A stretch of DNA of 64,000 nucleotides, taken from Lachnospiraceae bacterium. GTDB lineage: Bacteria > Bacillota > Clostridia > Lachnospirales > Lachnospiraceae. This document shows, one piece after another, positions 1 to 8,784 of this stretch. The notes beneath the pieces were generated by a model that had not been told where the DNA came from, ran no database searches, and was given only the letters and a program-made list of their open reading frames with translations. The stretch spans positions 1-64,000 of the forward strand of contig CAJTGD010000009.1 of assembly GCA_910575475.1 (NCBI GenBank), given 5' to 3'. Every line of letters starts with the position of its first letter. Position 1 is the stretch's first letter. The translations under genes were made by a program, and so were the position numbers.

Positions 1-274
1 TAATGCGAAAAAATAGTTTTTTGGTTAATTCTATTATCTCTTATTTCCCCGTAAAATGGGAGGTTTTTTTATTAATTTTTTTTAAGCGTCAGAGCTGCTC
101 CTTAATTGCATTTTTCAAGCTTACAGCTATAGCTCTCTCAAATAAATCTTTTCCCTTTTATTCTCTCATCATATCACAAAATGTTTTCCATACCAAGAGT
201 CAAAAATCTGTCCAATTTGCGCTATGTGATCCATGACCATTGTAATCGTATTGCAATCTCACTGATATTTGTGA
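1..274. other. Intergenic region upstream of aroC
   Basis: AT-rich stretch with no convincing gene: the open frame here lacks a ribosome binding site and resembles no family I know. A weak stem at about 45-60 (TTTCCCC against TGGGAGG) followed by seven T at 64-70 could be a terminator for a plus-strand gene outside the window; the stem contains mismatches. Confidence 0.4.
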
Positions 275-303
275 TTGCGCCATACGTTTGATTCCTATAT
301 AAT
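275..303 (+). promoter_or_regulatory. Probable aroC promoter
   Basis: A -10 box TATAAT at 298-303 lies 17 bases after TTGCGC (275-280), which matches only the conserved TTG of the -35 consensus. It sits about 38 bases upstream of the aroC start, giving a short leader. Confidence 0.5.
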
Positions 304-340
304 ATGGGTATCCTATCTATCATCGAAAGGAGATTTTTAC

Positions 341-1438
341 ATGAGTGGTTCAACATTTGGAAATACATTCCGCATTACAACCTGGGGGGAATCCCACGGC
401 GCTGCCATCGGCGCCGTGATCGACGGCTGTCCGGCAGGACTCCCTCTGGAAGCCTCCGATATCCAGGCTTTTCTGGACCGGAGGAAGCCGGGACAGAGCA
501 GGTTCACGACCAAGCGTCAGGAAGGCGACCAGGTCGAGATCCTCTCCGGCACATTTGAGGGACAAACGACGGGGACTCCCATCTCCCTTCTGGTGCGCAA
601 CCAGGACCAGCGTTCCCGGGACTATGGAAATATTGCTTCCGTATACCGTCCGGGACACGCCGACTACACTTATACGCAAAAATACGGCTTCCGGGATTAC
701 CGGGGCGGAGGGCGTTCCTCCGGGCGGGAAACCATCGGACGGGTGGCCGGTGGCGCGGTGGCTTCCCAAATTTTAAGGGAATTGGGAATCGAACTGACGG
801 CCTATGCAAAAGCCGTAGGACCTGTAGAAGTTCCGGAAGAGGAATATCGGCTCAAAGAGATTTTTCAAAACAAGCTGTACATGCCCAGCAATCAGCGGGC
901 GGATGAGGCTGCCTCCTATTTGGAATCTATGATGAAGAACCTGGACTCCTGCGGCGGGGTGATCGAATGCCGGGTCACCGGGCTTCCTGCCGGGATCGGG
1001 GAACCGGTTTTTGACAAGCTGGATGCCTGCCTGGGAAGGGCGATCCTCTCCATCGGCGCGGTCAAGGCCGTGGAATTCGGAGACGGGATCCAAGCCGCGC
1101 GTCTGAATGGAAGTCAGAACAATGATCCTTTCTATATGGAGGGCGGCGCCGTGAAGAAAAAGACGAATCATGCAGGCGGAGTCCTGGGCGGGATGAGCGA
1201 TGGGGATACGCTGGTGCTGCGGGCATCCGTAAAGCCCACTCCCTCGATCGCCCAGCCCCAGCAGACGGTTACGGAAAGCGGGGAAGATACAGAGCTTGTC
1301 ATCCACGGACGGCATGATCCGATCATCGTACCGCGGGCCGTGGTCGTGGTGGAATCCATGACCGCGCTGACTCTGGCGGACCTGCTGCTGCAGAATATGG
1401 GCAGCAGGATGGAGCACCTGAAAAAAATATATACCTGA
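341..1438 (+). CDS. aroC: Chorismate synthase
   Basis: Last step of the shikimate pathway: elimination of phosphate from 5-enolpyruvylshikimate-3-phosphate to give chorismate, using reduced FMN. The 365-residue protein opens with the family hallmark GNTFRITTWGESHG and carries the conserved GRSSGRETIGRVAGGA segment and the C-terminal RHDPIIVPRAVVVVESM stretch. The ATG at 341 is chosen because AAAGGAG at 326-332 is well spaced; an in-frame upstream ATG at 275 lies inside the promoter. The gene stands alone, convergent with the pot operon, and shares a terminator with it. Length is normal and no lesions are seen. Confidence 0.97.
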   Translation: MSGSTFGNTFRITTWGESHGAAIGAVIDGCPAGLPLEASDIQAFLDRRKPGQSRFTTKRQEGDQVEILSGTFEGQTTGTPISLLVRNQDQRSRDYGNIASVYRPGHADYTYTQKYGFRDYRGGGRSSGRETIGRVAGGAVASQILRELGIELTAYAKAVGPVEVPEEEYRLKEIFQNKLYMPSNQRADEAASYLESMMKNLDSCGGVIECRVTGLPAGIGEPVFDKLDACLGRAILSIGAVKAVEFGDGIQAARLNGSQNNDPFYMEGGAVKKKTNHAGGVLGGMSDGDTLVLRASVKPTPSIAQPQQTVTESGEDTELVIHGRHDPIIVPRAVVVVESMTALTLADLLLQNMGSRMEHLKKIYT

Positions 1439-1442
1439 AATA

Positions 1443-1494
1443 TACAGCCCTGAGAGGATGCCGGCCAAAGCCGTTCACTCCCCTCAGGGCTGTA
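1443..1494. terminator. Terminator shared by aroC and potD
   Basis: A perfect 12-bp inverted repeat (TACAGCCCTGAG at 1443-1454, complement at 1483-1494) fills the gap between the convergent stops of aroC and potD. T-runs are poor on both sides, so termination efficiency is uncertain. Confidence 0.65.
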
Positions 1495-1500
1495 CTCTGT

Positions 1501-2562
1501 TTAATCCGCCTTCAATTCCTTCCAAAGCTCATTCATCAGATCATTGCTCTCCGGCTCTAACTGCAGGCTCACCTCACAGTTGTCCGTCGCGTCCTCCGCG
1601 GGAACCAATGCCTCATCCGCGCGTTCCTCCTCCGACAGGCTCTCCACGACTGCGTCATTGGGGGTCGAATAATAAATATATTCAAAGTTCTTCTTCGCGA
1701 TATCCTCCCTGCAGAGAAAATCCAGGAACTTCTGCGCCGCGTCCAGATCCTCGCAGTGCTTCGTCACACACCAGGCATCCAGCCAGACATTCGATCCCTC
1801 CTTCGGGATCACATAGGCCAGGTTCTCATTGTACTGGTGTCCCAGATAAGCCTCTCCGGAATACACAATCGCCATCACCGCGTTTCCGGCTACCACTTCA
1901 TCCCTGGCCTCATCCACCAGATAAGCCTGCACATCCGGCTTCTGCTTCAGCAGCAGCTCTTGGGCCTCCCGGATCTCATTTTCATTGTTGGAATTTAACG
2001 AATATCCAAGGTACTTCAATGCCGCCATATAGGTATCCCGCATACTGTTCTGCATGATGACTTCCCCGGCATAGTCTCCGTTGAACAGCACATCCCAGCT
2101 GTCCACCGGCTCCGAGACCCTGGTCGTATCATAGAGGATCCCCAGCGTCCCCCAGAAGTAAGGAACCGTATATTCGTTCTTCGGGTCAAATGCCTGGGCA
2201 AGCTCCCAGTATTTATCTCCGATATTTCCCCCGTTTTCCATCGCGCCCCGGTCAATTTTCTGAAGCTCTCCTTCGTCTATAAACTTCTGGAGCATATAGT
2301 CTGTAGAACAGAGCAGATCATACTTGATCGCTCCGGATTTGTACTTGGTATACATCTCCTCCGGCGTCAGAGATTCTTCATATTTGATCTCGATCCCAGT
2401 TTCCTCGGTAAACTGGTCCAATACATCCGGGTCCATATATTCTCCATAGCTGAATACCGTAAGGCTCCCCTTTCCTCCCTCTTTGCTTCCGCAGCCTGTC
2501 ACAGACAGCATGGAGCAGGCCAGAAGGCCGGCCAGACAAACATAGCTCACTCTCTTTTTCAT
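1501..2562 (-). CDS. potD: Spermidine/putrescine ABC transporter substrate-binding lipoprotein
   Basis: Extracellular receptor that delivers polyamines to PotBC. The 353-residue precursor has a lipoprotein signal (MKKR, hydrophobic run, then VTGC with Cys24 as lipidation site), so it should be anchored to the outer membrane face. The body is a type 2 periplasmic-binding fold with the PotD-like start LTVFSYGEYMDPDVLDQF. It is the last gene of the minus-strand operon regulator-potA-potB-potC-potD, separated from potC by 135 bp with no gene. Substrate choice between putrescine and spermidine cannot be read from sequence. Confidence 0.95.
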   Translation of the reverse strand: MKKRVSYVCLAGLLACSMLSVTGCGSKEGGKGSLTVFSYGEYMDPDVLDQFTEETGIEIKYEESLTPEEMYTKYKSGAIKYDLLCSTDYMLQKFIDEGELQKIDRGAMENGGNIGDKYWELAQAFDPKNEYTVPYFWGTLGILYDTTRVSEPVDSWDVLFNGDYAGEVIMQNSMRDTYMAALKYLGYSLNSNNENEIREAQELLLKQKPDVQAYLVDEARDEVVAGNAVMAIVYSGEAYLGHQYNENLAYVIPKEGSNVWLDAWCVTKHCEDLDAAQKFLDFLCREDIAKKNFEYIYYSTPNDAVVESLSEEERADEALVPAEDATDNCEVSLQLEPESNDLMNELWKELKAD

Positions 2563-2697
2563 TTCCCATATCCTTTCTAAAATTAAAATCTGATCAGATC
2601 CCGCAAAATCTGAACACTCCCTGACGAGCCGCCGCTTCTTCCTTCATTCCCGCGAAGCAGCGAGCCATGCAGCCACGCTTGCATGGATATTTGACTT

Positions 2698-3504
2698 TCA
2701 CGATTCATAACCCACCGGCTTCTGCAGCTCCGCCTTTTTGGCAGGCCAGTAATTGGCCGCCAGCAGCACCACAAAAACAAACACGAATATCATCGTAGAC
2801 AGCGCATACATCTCCGGCTTGATCCCTTTTCGGATCTCCCCGTAGATCATGGTGGACAGTGTATTGACCCCGGCCCCCTTCGTAAAATACGTGATCACGA
2901 AGTCATCCATGGACATGGTAAATGCCATGAAAAATCCTGCCACGATCCCGCTGGCCAGCTGGGGCAGTATGACCTTGAAAAAGGCATACACCGCATTGGC
3001 CCCCAGATCCCGGGCCGCCTCATAAAGGCTCACATTCATCTGCCGGATCTTCGGCATGACGCTCAGAATCACATAGGGGATATTGAAGGTAATATGCGCC
3101 AAAAGCACGCTGCCAAACCCCAGCGGGATAAAATGCACGAACCAGAGCATCAGCGCGATCCCGGTTACGATGTCCGCGTTCAGCAGCGGGATATTGGTGC
3201 AGATCATCATGATCTGATAGTTTTTCTGCCGCATGGCATGGATCCCCAGGGCGCCCAATACACCGATCACCGTCGCGATTAGCGCCGAGGCCGTCGCCAG
3301 CACCAGCGTTGTCACAAGCGCCTCCATGATCTGCCCGTTGGAAAATAATTTTCCGTACCACTGCAGTGTAAAACCGCCCCAGGTCACCCGGGACCTGGAA
3401 TTATTGAAGGACAGCATGACCAGCACCAGGATCGGCGCATATAAAAACAAAATGATGAGGCCGATGTAAAACCGGCTCAGAAATCCTTTCAGCTTTTCTA
3501 CCAT
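2698..3504 (-). CDS. potC: Spermidine/putrescine ABC transporter permease PotC
   Basis: Inner-membrane permease of the polyamine importer. The 268-residue protein shows about six hydrophobic segments and the EAA loop (YEAARDLGANAVYAFFKVILP) that contacts the PotA ATPase. Its ATG lies within the last codons of potB (ATGGTAG, stop TAG at 3498-3500), indicating translational coupling. PotB and PotC form the heterodimeric pore; PotC is assigned by order and by similarity of the N-terminus to PotC rather than PotB. Confidence 0.94.
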   Translation of the reverse strand: MVEKLKGFLSRFYIGLIILFLYAPILVLVMLSFNNSRSRVTWGGFTLQWYGKLFSNGQIMEALVTTLVLATASALIATVIGVLGALGIHAMRQKNYQIMMICTNIPLLNADIVTGIALMLWFVHFIPLGFGSVLLAHITFNIPYVILSVMPKIRQMNVSLYEAARDLGANAVYAFFKVILPQLASGIVAGFFMAFTMSMDDFVITYFTKGAGVNTLSTMIYGEIRKGIKPEMYALSTMIFVFVFVVLLAANYWPAKKAELQKPVGYES

Positions 3505-4337
3505 ATTGCCGACCCCTTTCCTTCCACATCATTTTTCGTGGTAAATGCCATGCTGATCAGGACAAAGATCATCAGGGAAACCGAAAGTCCGGATCCCAGA
3601 TTCCAGTTGGAGCTCTTTGTAAATTCCTGTTCGATGATGTTTCCGATCAGCTGCAGCTTTCCTCCGCCCAGGATATCTGAGATCACGAAGGACGTCATGG
3701 ACGGAACAAATACCATCACGATCCCGCTTAAGAGTCCCGGTATGGACAGCGGAAAGATGATCTTCCGGAATACCGTAAAACCGTTGGCTCCCAGATCCCT
3801 TGCCGCCTCCATGATATCCTCGTCGATCTCCGCCACCGCATTGAAGATGGGGAGCACCATATAGGGAAGGTAGTCATACACCACCCCGATCATAATGGCC
3901 GTCCCCGTATTGGCCAGCGGCAGAGCATCCAGCCCCAGCTTCGTCAGCAGAAAATTCAGGATCCCGTTGTTGGACAGGATCATCTGCCATGCCAGGATCC
4001 GTAGGATGAAGTTCATCCACATCGGAAGGATCAGGATAAACATGGTAAAACCCTGCCTTCCCATCCCTAAGTATCTCAGCGCCAGCACGAGCGGATAGGA
4101 CAGCAGGATGCAGATCAGGGTACACCCGATGGCGATCTCCAGGGAAAAGACCATTGCCTTTAGATGGATCGGATCAAAAATGGCAACGATATTTTCCAGG
4201 GAGAATCCGCCCTCCCGGCTCGTCAACGCATATTTAAAAATCACACCCAGAGGGATCACGGTAAAGCCGATGACCCATACAATGTAGGGGGAGGACAGCC
4301 ATGTCCGCCTGTTTACGGATTTTGCACGATTTATCAT
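3498..4337 (-). CDS. potB: Spermidine/putrescine ABC transporter permease PotB
   Basis: Partner permease of PotC. The 279-residue protein has about six membrane spans and the EAA motif MEAARDLGANGFTVFRKIIFP. I place the start at the ATG at 4337, preceded by GGAGG with 10-base spacing; the longer frame to 4415 adds an arginine-rich stretch with no binding site. It overlaps potC by seven bases and is separated from potA by an unusually long 166-bp gap containing a stem-loop. Confidence 0.94.
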   Translation of the reverse strand: MINRAKSVNRRTWLSSPYIVWVIGFTVIPLGVIFKYALTSREGGFSLENIVAIFDPIHLKAMVFSLEIAIGCTLICILLSYPLVLALRYLGMGRQGFTMFILILPMWMNFILRILAWQMILSNNGILNFLLTKLGLDALPLANTGTAIMIGVVYDYLPYMVLPIFNAVAEIDEDIMEAARDLGANGFTVFRKIIFPLSIPGLLSGIVMVFVPSMTSFVISDILGGGKLQLIGNIIEQEFTKSSNWNLGSGLSVSLMIFVLISMAFTTKNDVEGKGSAIW

Positions 4338-4391
4338 CTTAACACAACCTCCTGCTTCCTCTTTTTCCACTTGCCTCAGACATAACCGCCT

Positions 4392-4435
4392 TCTGGCAGC
4401 TCGTATAGGATCCAAAGCTGCCGGAACAATTTTTT
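4392..4435. other. Stem-loop between potA and potB
   Basis: A 10-bp stem (TCTGGCAGCT at 4392-4401 with AGCTGCCGGA at 4416-4425, one wobble pair) lies in the potA-potB gap. The T-run (4430-4435) is on the plus-strand side, so it is not a terminator for the pot transcript. It could be an mRNA processing or stabilising hairpin. Confidence 0.4.
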
Positions 4436-4503
4436 ATAAGTCTATTCAGATATCCCCGGCGATCTGTCCTATGCAATCTCTATATATGATTCCGCGGCAG
4501 TTC

Positions 4504-5577
4504 CTACGCATCCTCCCGCACAGCCTCCGCATCCTCGGAATGGGGCTTGTGCATGATCTGGATGTTGTCCGGCAGGATCGTCATCCCCACCACAGAGCCG
4601 ATCTGGGCCGGATTGACGCTCTGGACGATCCAGTCATATTCCCCGGCGCGCACCTTGATCTCGTAAAATGCCCCCTTGAATATGATGGAAACGACCATCC
4701 CTTTGAGATACCCGTCCTCCTCCTTCACGATCACCAGATCTTCCGGACGGATGACCACATCCACCAGCTCATCCCTGGCAAACCCGGTATCCACACAGGG
4801 AATCGGCACATTCTGGATCTGCACCAGGCAGTCCTCCTTCATGATCCCGTCGATGATATTGCTGTCCCCGATAAAGTCTGCCACAAACGCGTTCTGCGGT
4901 TCATCGTAAATGCTTTTGGAGGTCCCCATCTGCTGGATGATCCCTTTGTTCATGACAACAATGCGGTCCGACATGGTCAGCGCTTCCTCCTGGTCATGGG
5001 TCACATAGACAAAGGTGATCCCCACCTCCTGCTTGATCTTGATCAGCTCCCGCTGCATGCCGTGGCGCAGCTTCAGATCCAGCGCCCCCAGAGGCTCATC
5101 CAAAAGCAGGATCTTCGGCTCATTCACGATGGCCCTTGCGATCGCCACCCTCTGCTGCTGCCCTCCGCTTAAGGAATCCGGCATCCGGGTCTCATAGCCG
5201 TCCATATTGACCAGCTTTAAGGCATAGCGGATCTTATCCTTGATATACTGCTGGGTCTTCTTTTTCAGCTTTAACCCAAAGGCGATATTTTCCGCCACGT
5301 CCATGTGGGGAAACAGGGAATATTTCTGAAAGACCGTATTCACATTCCGTTTATCCGGAGAAAGTCCGGTGATATCCTTTCCCTCAAATAAAACCCGCCC
5401 CTCATCCGGCTTCTCAAATCCGCCGATAATACGCAGGGTCGTAGACTTCCCGCATCCGGAAGGCCCCAAAAGGGTAATAAATTCATTCCGCCCGATCTCC
5501 AGATCCAGGTGGTTCAAGATCTGTTTCCCGTCAAATGATTTGCTGACGGAATCCAGCTGCAGTATCACATCCTTCAT
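4504..5577 (-). CDS. potA: Spermidine/putrescine ABC transporter ATP-binding protein
   Basis: ATPase that powers PotBC from the cytoplasmic face. Walker A is GPSGCGKST, the signature is LSGGQQQRVAIARAI, Walker B is ILLLDEPLGALD, and a C-terminal TOBE-type regulatory domain follows. The start is the ATG at 5577, six bases after AAGGAGG (5584-5590); another ATG two codons upstream touches the binding site and is unlikely. With this start the protein has 357 residues. The upstream regulator gene stops inside this ribosome binding site, so the two are probably translationally coupled. Confidence 0.96.
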   Translation of the reverse strand: MKDVILQLDSVSKSFDGKQILNHLDLEIGRNEFITLLGPSGCGKSTTLRIIGGFEKPDEGRVLFEGKDITGLSPDKRNVNTVFQKYSLFPHMDVAENIAFGLKLKKKTQQYIKDKIRYALKLVNMDGYETRMPDSLSGGQQQRVAIARAIVNEPKILLLDEPLGALDLKLRHGMQRELIKIKQEVGITFVYVTHDQEEALTMSDRIVVMNKGIIQQMGTSKSIYDEPQNAFVADFIGDSNIIDGIMKEDCLVQIQNVPIPCVDTGFARDELVDVVIRPEDLVIVKEEDGYLKGMVVSIIFKGAFYEIKVRAGEYDWIVQSVNPAQIGSVVGMTILPDNIQIMHKPHSEDAEAVREDA

Positions 5578-5588
5578 TGACATCCTCC

Positions 5589-6137
5589 TTAAAAGCTTGG
5601 GGGGCTGCTGATCCATAGAATGGACGAAACCTTTTTACAAGCCGAACTTATCCTGTGTTTTCTGTTGGCCGGAAAGATAAAGGAATCCCCTTTCCGTACC
5701 GTATACTTTTCATCTCCGTAATGTACCTGAATCTTGCCGTCCAGCACGTAGCCGAATTCCTCCCCCTCGTGGGGTTTGTCAACCGGCATGGACTGTCCCG
5801 GCTGGAGCCGCACCAGGATCGGCTCCAGACTCCTGCTCTGGGCCGTCGCAATCAGCCAGGTAATGCTGTTGCCGTCCTCGTCTTCCTTTTCAAAATAATC
5901 CTCTTTTGGAAATACGATCTGCAGGTCATCCTCATCGTGGAAAAAATCCGAAAGATTCGTTCCCAGGCATTCCACGATATCCAGAAGGGTGGATACCGAA
6001 GGCGCCGTCAGCCCCCGCTCCAGCTGGGAGATGAACCCCTTCGTCAGCTCTGTCCGGTCCGCCAGCTCTTCCTGTGTCAGGCCGTTCTGATTGCGCAGAT
6101 TACGGATTTTCATGCCGATCTTTTCTTCAATACTCAT
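5589..6137 (-). CDS. XRE-cupin transcriptional regulator of the pot operon (PuuR-like)
   Basis: Likely polyamine-responsive regulator. The 182-residue protein has an N-terminal XRE helix-turn-helix (about residues 8-63, with LTQEELADRTELTKGFISQLERG) and a C-terminal cupin (about 105-180, GEEFGYVLDGKIQVHYG) that could bind the effector. This domain order matches PuuR-type regulators often placed first in polyamine operons. It is the first gene after the operon promoter, suggesting autoregulation. Effector and sign of regulation are inferred from position only. Confidence 0.88.
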   Translation of the reverse strand: MSIEEKIGMKIRNLRNQNGLTQEELADRTELTKGFISQLERGLTAPSVSTLLDIVECLGTNLSDFFHDEDDLQIVFPKEDYFEKEDEDGNSITWLIATAQSRSLEPILVRLQPGQSMPVDKPHEGEEFGYVLDGKIQVHYGDEKYTVRKGDSFIFPANRKHRISSACKKVSSILWISSPPSF

Positions 6138-6204
6138 AGTCTCCGACTTCCTTTTTATTTGTACAGTTCCTTAGGATTACTAAACTTTTTATTTACCATA
6201 ATCA

Positions 6205-6232
6205 ATTATACATATACTAAGTCAAAAGTCAA
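6205..6232 (-). promoter_or_regulatory. Promoter of the regulator-potABCD operon
   Basis: On the minus strand TTGACT (6227-6232) and TATAAT (6205-6210) are separated by 16 bases, about 70 bases upstream of the regulator ATG and directly after the terminator of the preceding kinase gene. The TTTTGACTTAGTATAT stretch between the boxes is a plausible operator area. Confidence 0.75.
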
Positions 6233-6235
6233 CAG

Positions 6236-6282
6236 AAAAAAAACAGGCTTTTGCAATTTTACTTGTAAAAGCCTGTTTTTTA
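6236..6282 (-). terminator. Terminator of the TGS-type nucleoside kinase gene
   Basis: Inverted repeat around ACAGGCTTTT (6243-6252) and AAAAGCCTGT (6267-6276), extended inwards with one wobble, followed on the minus strand by eight T. It ends the kinase gene that stops at 6289. Confidence 0.88.
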
Positions 6283-6288
6283 TGTACT

Positions 6289-7968
6289 TTACAGCTGGAA
6301 GCATCCCCCGCCGATAAATTCTCTCAGCAAGGATTTCGCCGGCACAAAATCGCTCTCGATCCCTACAAAATAATCAAAAAACTTCAGCAGTCTCTTCGCC
6401 TCCGCATATTCCGCGCTGTCCTTCTCCACGCCGAACAGCCGGGGCTCCACGTACTGCTTGAGCACCGCCAGCTCATAGAGCAGTGAGGAATTGAACATCA
6501 CATCCGCTTCCTCCTGATAAGGAAAGATATTCGCCTCCTCCCCTCTTCTCACCGACCTCCACATGGCGATAGTCTTCTGGGCGGAATTTCCACGGGTTCT
6601 CGCGTCCCGCACGATCCGGCGGATCAGCCGCCCGTCTGTGGACGGGATCCGGTTATGCTCATCGACATTGAGCTGCGTCAATGCGCTGATATAGATCTTA
6701 AACTTATTGGCATCGTCCAGCATTTCCGTCAGCTTGGGATTCAGACAGTGGATGCCCTCAATGACCAGGATATCATTCTCCCCGAGCTTCTTCGGCTTCG
6801 TGGAGCGGTTCTGCTTTCCGGACTTGAAGTCAAAGACCGGAAGATACACCTCCTCGCCGTTGAGCAATGCCTGCATATCCTGATTGAACAGATCAACATC
6901 AATGGCTTCCAGACATTCAAAATCATACTCCCCGTTGGCGTCCCGGGGCGTTTTTTCCCGGTCCACAAAGAAGTTGTCTACCGCGATCGGGTGCGGCACC
7001 AGCCCGTTGACCCGAAGCTGAATGGACAGACGATGGGAAAATGTAGTCTTTCCCGAAGAAGAAGGTCCCGCGATCAGAACAAATTTTACATCCGGTCGTT
7101 CCGCGATCATCTTCGCGATCTCCGCGATCTTCCGCTCCTGATGCGCCTCCTGGACCAGAACCATTTCCTGCATGTTGCCCTTTGTCACCGCGTCGTTGAG
7201 CATTCCCACCGTATCGATTCCCTGCTGGTCCCCCCAGGCAACGGATTCGCGGAGTACCTCAAACAGCTTCCTGTGAGGCTCGAAGGGCGGCACCGCGTCC
7301 GGCTGGTTCATGGTCGGCATCTGGATCACAAATCCGTCCTCATAGAGATGAAGCGCAAAATATTTCAGATATCCGGTATCCGGGACCATATATCCGTAAA
7401 AATAATCTTCAAAATTTTTGATGCTGTAGATATTCACCCTGGATACCCTGCGGTATTCAAACAGGTGCTCCTTATCATACATCCTGTGCCTGCGGAACAG
7501 GTCAATGGCATCGTTGGTATGTACGGAGCGTTTTTGGATCGGCACCTTCTCCTCCGCCAGCTCCCGCATCCTGGCATCCACCTTTTCCAGAAATGCCTCG
7601 TCCACCGTCACGTTTCCTTCCACCGTGCAGTAGTAGCCCTTGCTTACGGAGAAATGGATCCTCACCCGCTCCACATTGTCATATCCGCCTACATTATGTA
7701 CCGCCTTCACCAGCAGCAGGCACATACTCCGCTTATAGGTCTCATGTCCGATATGGTGCGCCGTCGTGATAAATCCAAGCTCGCAGTCCTTTTTCAGATG
7801 CTTATTCAATTCCTGGAGCTGATACTTGTTGACATACACCAGAACGATGGGATGCGGATACAGATGCTGAAATTCCTCCGCGATCTCCCGGTATGTCGTC
7901 CCTTCTGCATATTGCCTGGTTTCTTCTCCGATCGTAACCGTATACATTTTTTTATCCATAGATTCCAT
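6289..7968 (-). CDS. Nucleoside kinase with N-terminal TGS domain (uridine kinase family)
   Basis: The 559-residue protein combines a TGS domain (about residues 8-70) and a threonyl-tRNA-synthetase-like second domain (about 70-240) with a C-terminal uridine kinase/phosphoribulokinase-type P-loop kinase, Walker A GPSSSGKTTFSHRL near residue 300. This architecture is common in Clostridia and is annotated as nucleoside kinase; the true substrate is not evident. The ATG at 7968 has AAAGG five bases upstream; a second ATG three codons in is possible. It is single-gene with its own terminator, and nif3 lies just upstream with a 33-bp gap, so co-transcription with the dnaG cluster is possible. Confidence 0.88.
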   Translation of the reverse strand: MESMDKKMYTVTIGEETRQYAEGTTYREIAEEFQHLYPHPIVLVYVNKYQLQELNKHLKKDCELGFITTAHHIGHETYKRSMCLLLVKAVHNVGGYDNVERVRIHFSVSKGYYCTVEGNVTVDEAFLEKVDARMRELAEEKVPIQKRSVHTNDAIDLFRRHRMYDKEHLFEYRRVSRVNIYSIKNFEDYFYGYMVPDTGYLKYFALHLYEDGFVIQMPTMNQPDAVPPFEPHRKLFEVLRESVAWGDQQGIDTVGMLNDAVTKGNMQEMVLVQEAHQERKIAEIAKMIAERPDVKFVLIAGPSSSGKTTFSHRLSIQLRVNGLVPHPIAVDNFFVDREKTPRDANGEYDFECLEAIDVDLFNQDMQALLNGEEVYLPVFDFKSGKQNRSTKPKKLGENDILVIEGIHCLNPKLTEMLDDANKFKIYISALTQLNVDEHNRIPSTDGRLIRRIVRDARTRGNSAQKTIAMWRSVRRGEEANIFPYQEEADVMFNSSLLYELAVLKQYVEPRLFGVEKDSAEYAEAKRLLKFFDYFVGIESDFVPAKSLLREFIGGGCFQL

Positions 7969-8001
7969 CCCTGCCTTTCATCAGTCTTTTCCGTCCTCCG
8001 C

Positions 8002-8784
8002 CTATTGTATGAAAAACGGATGCGCCGCCGGAGCAGTCCGGATCTCCGCCCCGTCCAGCCGTTTTTCCAGGAACTGCTTCATATCCTCTATAAAAATATA
8101 TTCCGTCCCGTAATGCCCTGCGTCGATCACCGCAAGCCCCTGTTCCCACGCGTCCAGTCCGTCATGGTGGCCGATGTCCCCTGTCACGAGCACATTCGCG
8201 CCTTTTGCGATAGCGGGAGCAACGGCGCTTTTTCCGGAACCAGGCGAAACGGCAAGGCGCCGCACCTCCCGGTCCAGATCTCCGGATACCTTCACAAAAT
8301 CCAGCCCCAGCCGTTCCTTCACGTACCCGCAGCACTCCCGCAGCGTCATGCTTTTTTCCAGGCTGCCGATGCGCCCGATCCCTTCTTCCCTTCCGCCAAT
8401 TTCTCCGGTCACGTCCAGAACCTGCGTGTCGCTAAGCCCCAGGATCCGCTCGGAAAGTTCCGCCATTCCCAGCACATCATAATTGGTGTGCATGGCATAA
8501 TAGGAAATGTCACTTTGGACCAGTTCCAGGATCCGACGGCTCACAAAATTTTCATCGGTCACAGCTTTTAACGGGCTGAATATGAGCGGATGGTGGGTGA
8601 TCAGCATATCCGCGCCGAAGGCTTTTGCCGCCCGGATCACTTCCTCCGTAGCGTCCAGCGCCAGATAGATCCGTGCCACCTCCTTATCGGACCTTCCTGC
8701 CTGCAGGCCTACATTGTCAAATCCCAATGCCGCTTCCTTTGGGTACGTTTCCTCGATGATATTCATGATCTCTTTACACTGCAT
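8002..8784 (-). CDS. Nif3-like dinuclear metal center protein
   Basis: Member of the Nif3/YqfO family (GTP cyclohydrolase I type 2-like), a widespread protein with a two-metal site whose physiological role is poorly defined. The 260-residue sequence starts with MQCKEIMNIIEETYP and the family motif GFDNVGLQAG; later metal-ligand motifs include LITHHPLIF, AMHTNYD and DIGHHDGLDA. It overlaps the end of trmK by 11 bases, matching the usual trmK-nif3 pairing in Firmicutes. The short bacterial form lacking the PII-like insert is expected at this length. Confidence 0.93.
   Translation of the reverse strand: MQCKEIMNIIEETYPKEAALGFDNVGLQAGRSDKEVARIYLALDATEEVIRAAKAFGADMLITHHPLIFSPLKAVTDENFVSRRILELVQSDISYYAMHTNYDVLGMAELSERILGLSDTQVLDVTGEIGGREEGIGRIGSLEKSMTLRECCGYVKERLGLDFVKVSGDLDREVRRLAVSPGSGKSAVAPAIAKGANVLVTGDIGHHDGLDAWEQGLAVIDAGHYGTEYIFIEDMKQFLEKRLDGAEIRTAPAAHPFFIQ

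Noticed and set aside
3-236. Open frame of 77 codons near the window start
   Set aside because: No ribosome binding site, AT-rich intergenic composition and no family resemblance; overlaps a possible terminator.
6655-8571. Long plus-strand open frame opposite the nucleoside kinase and nif3
   Set aside because: Antisense shadow: the minus strand encodes two clear families over the same bases; the plus-strand product is His/Arg/Leu-rich without domain features.
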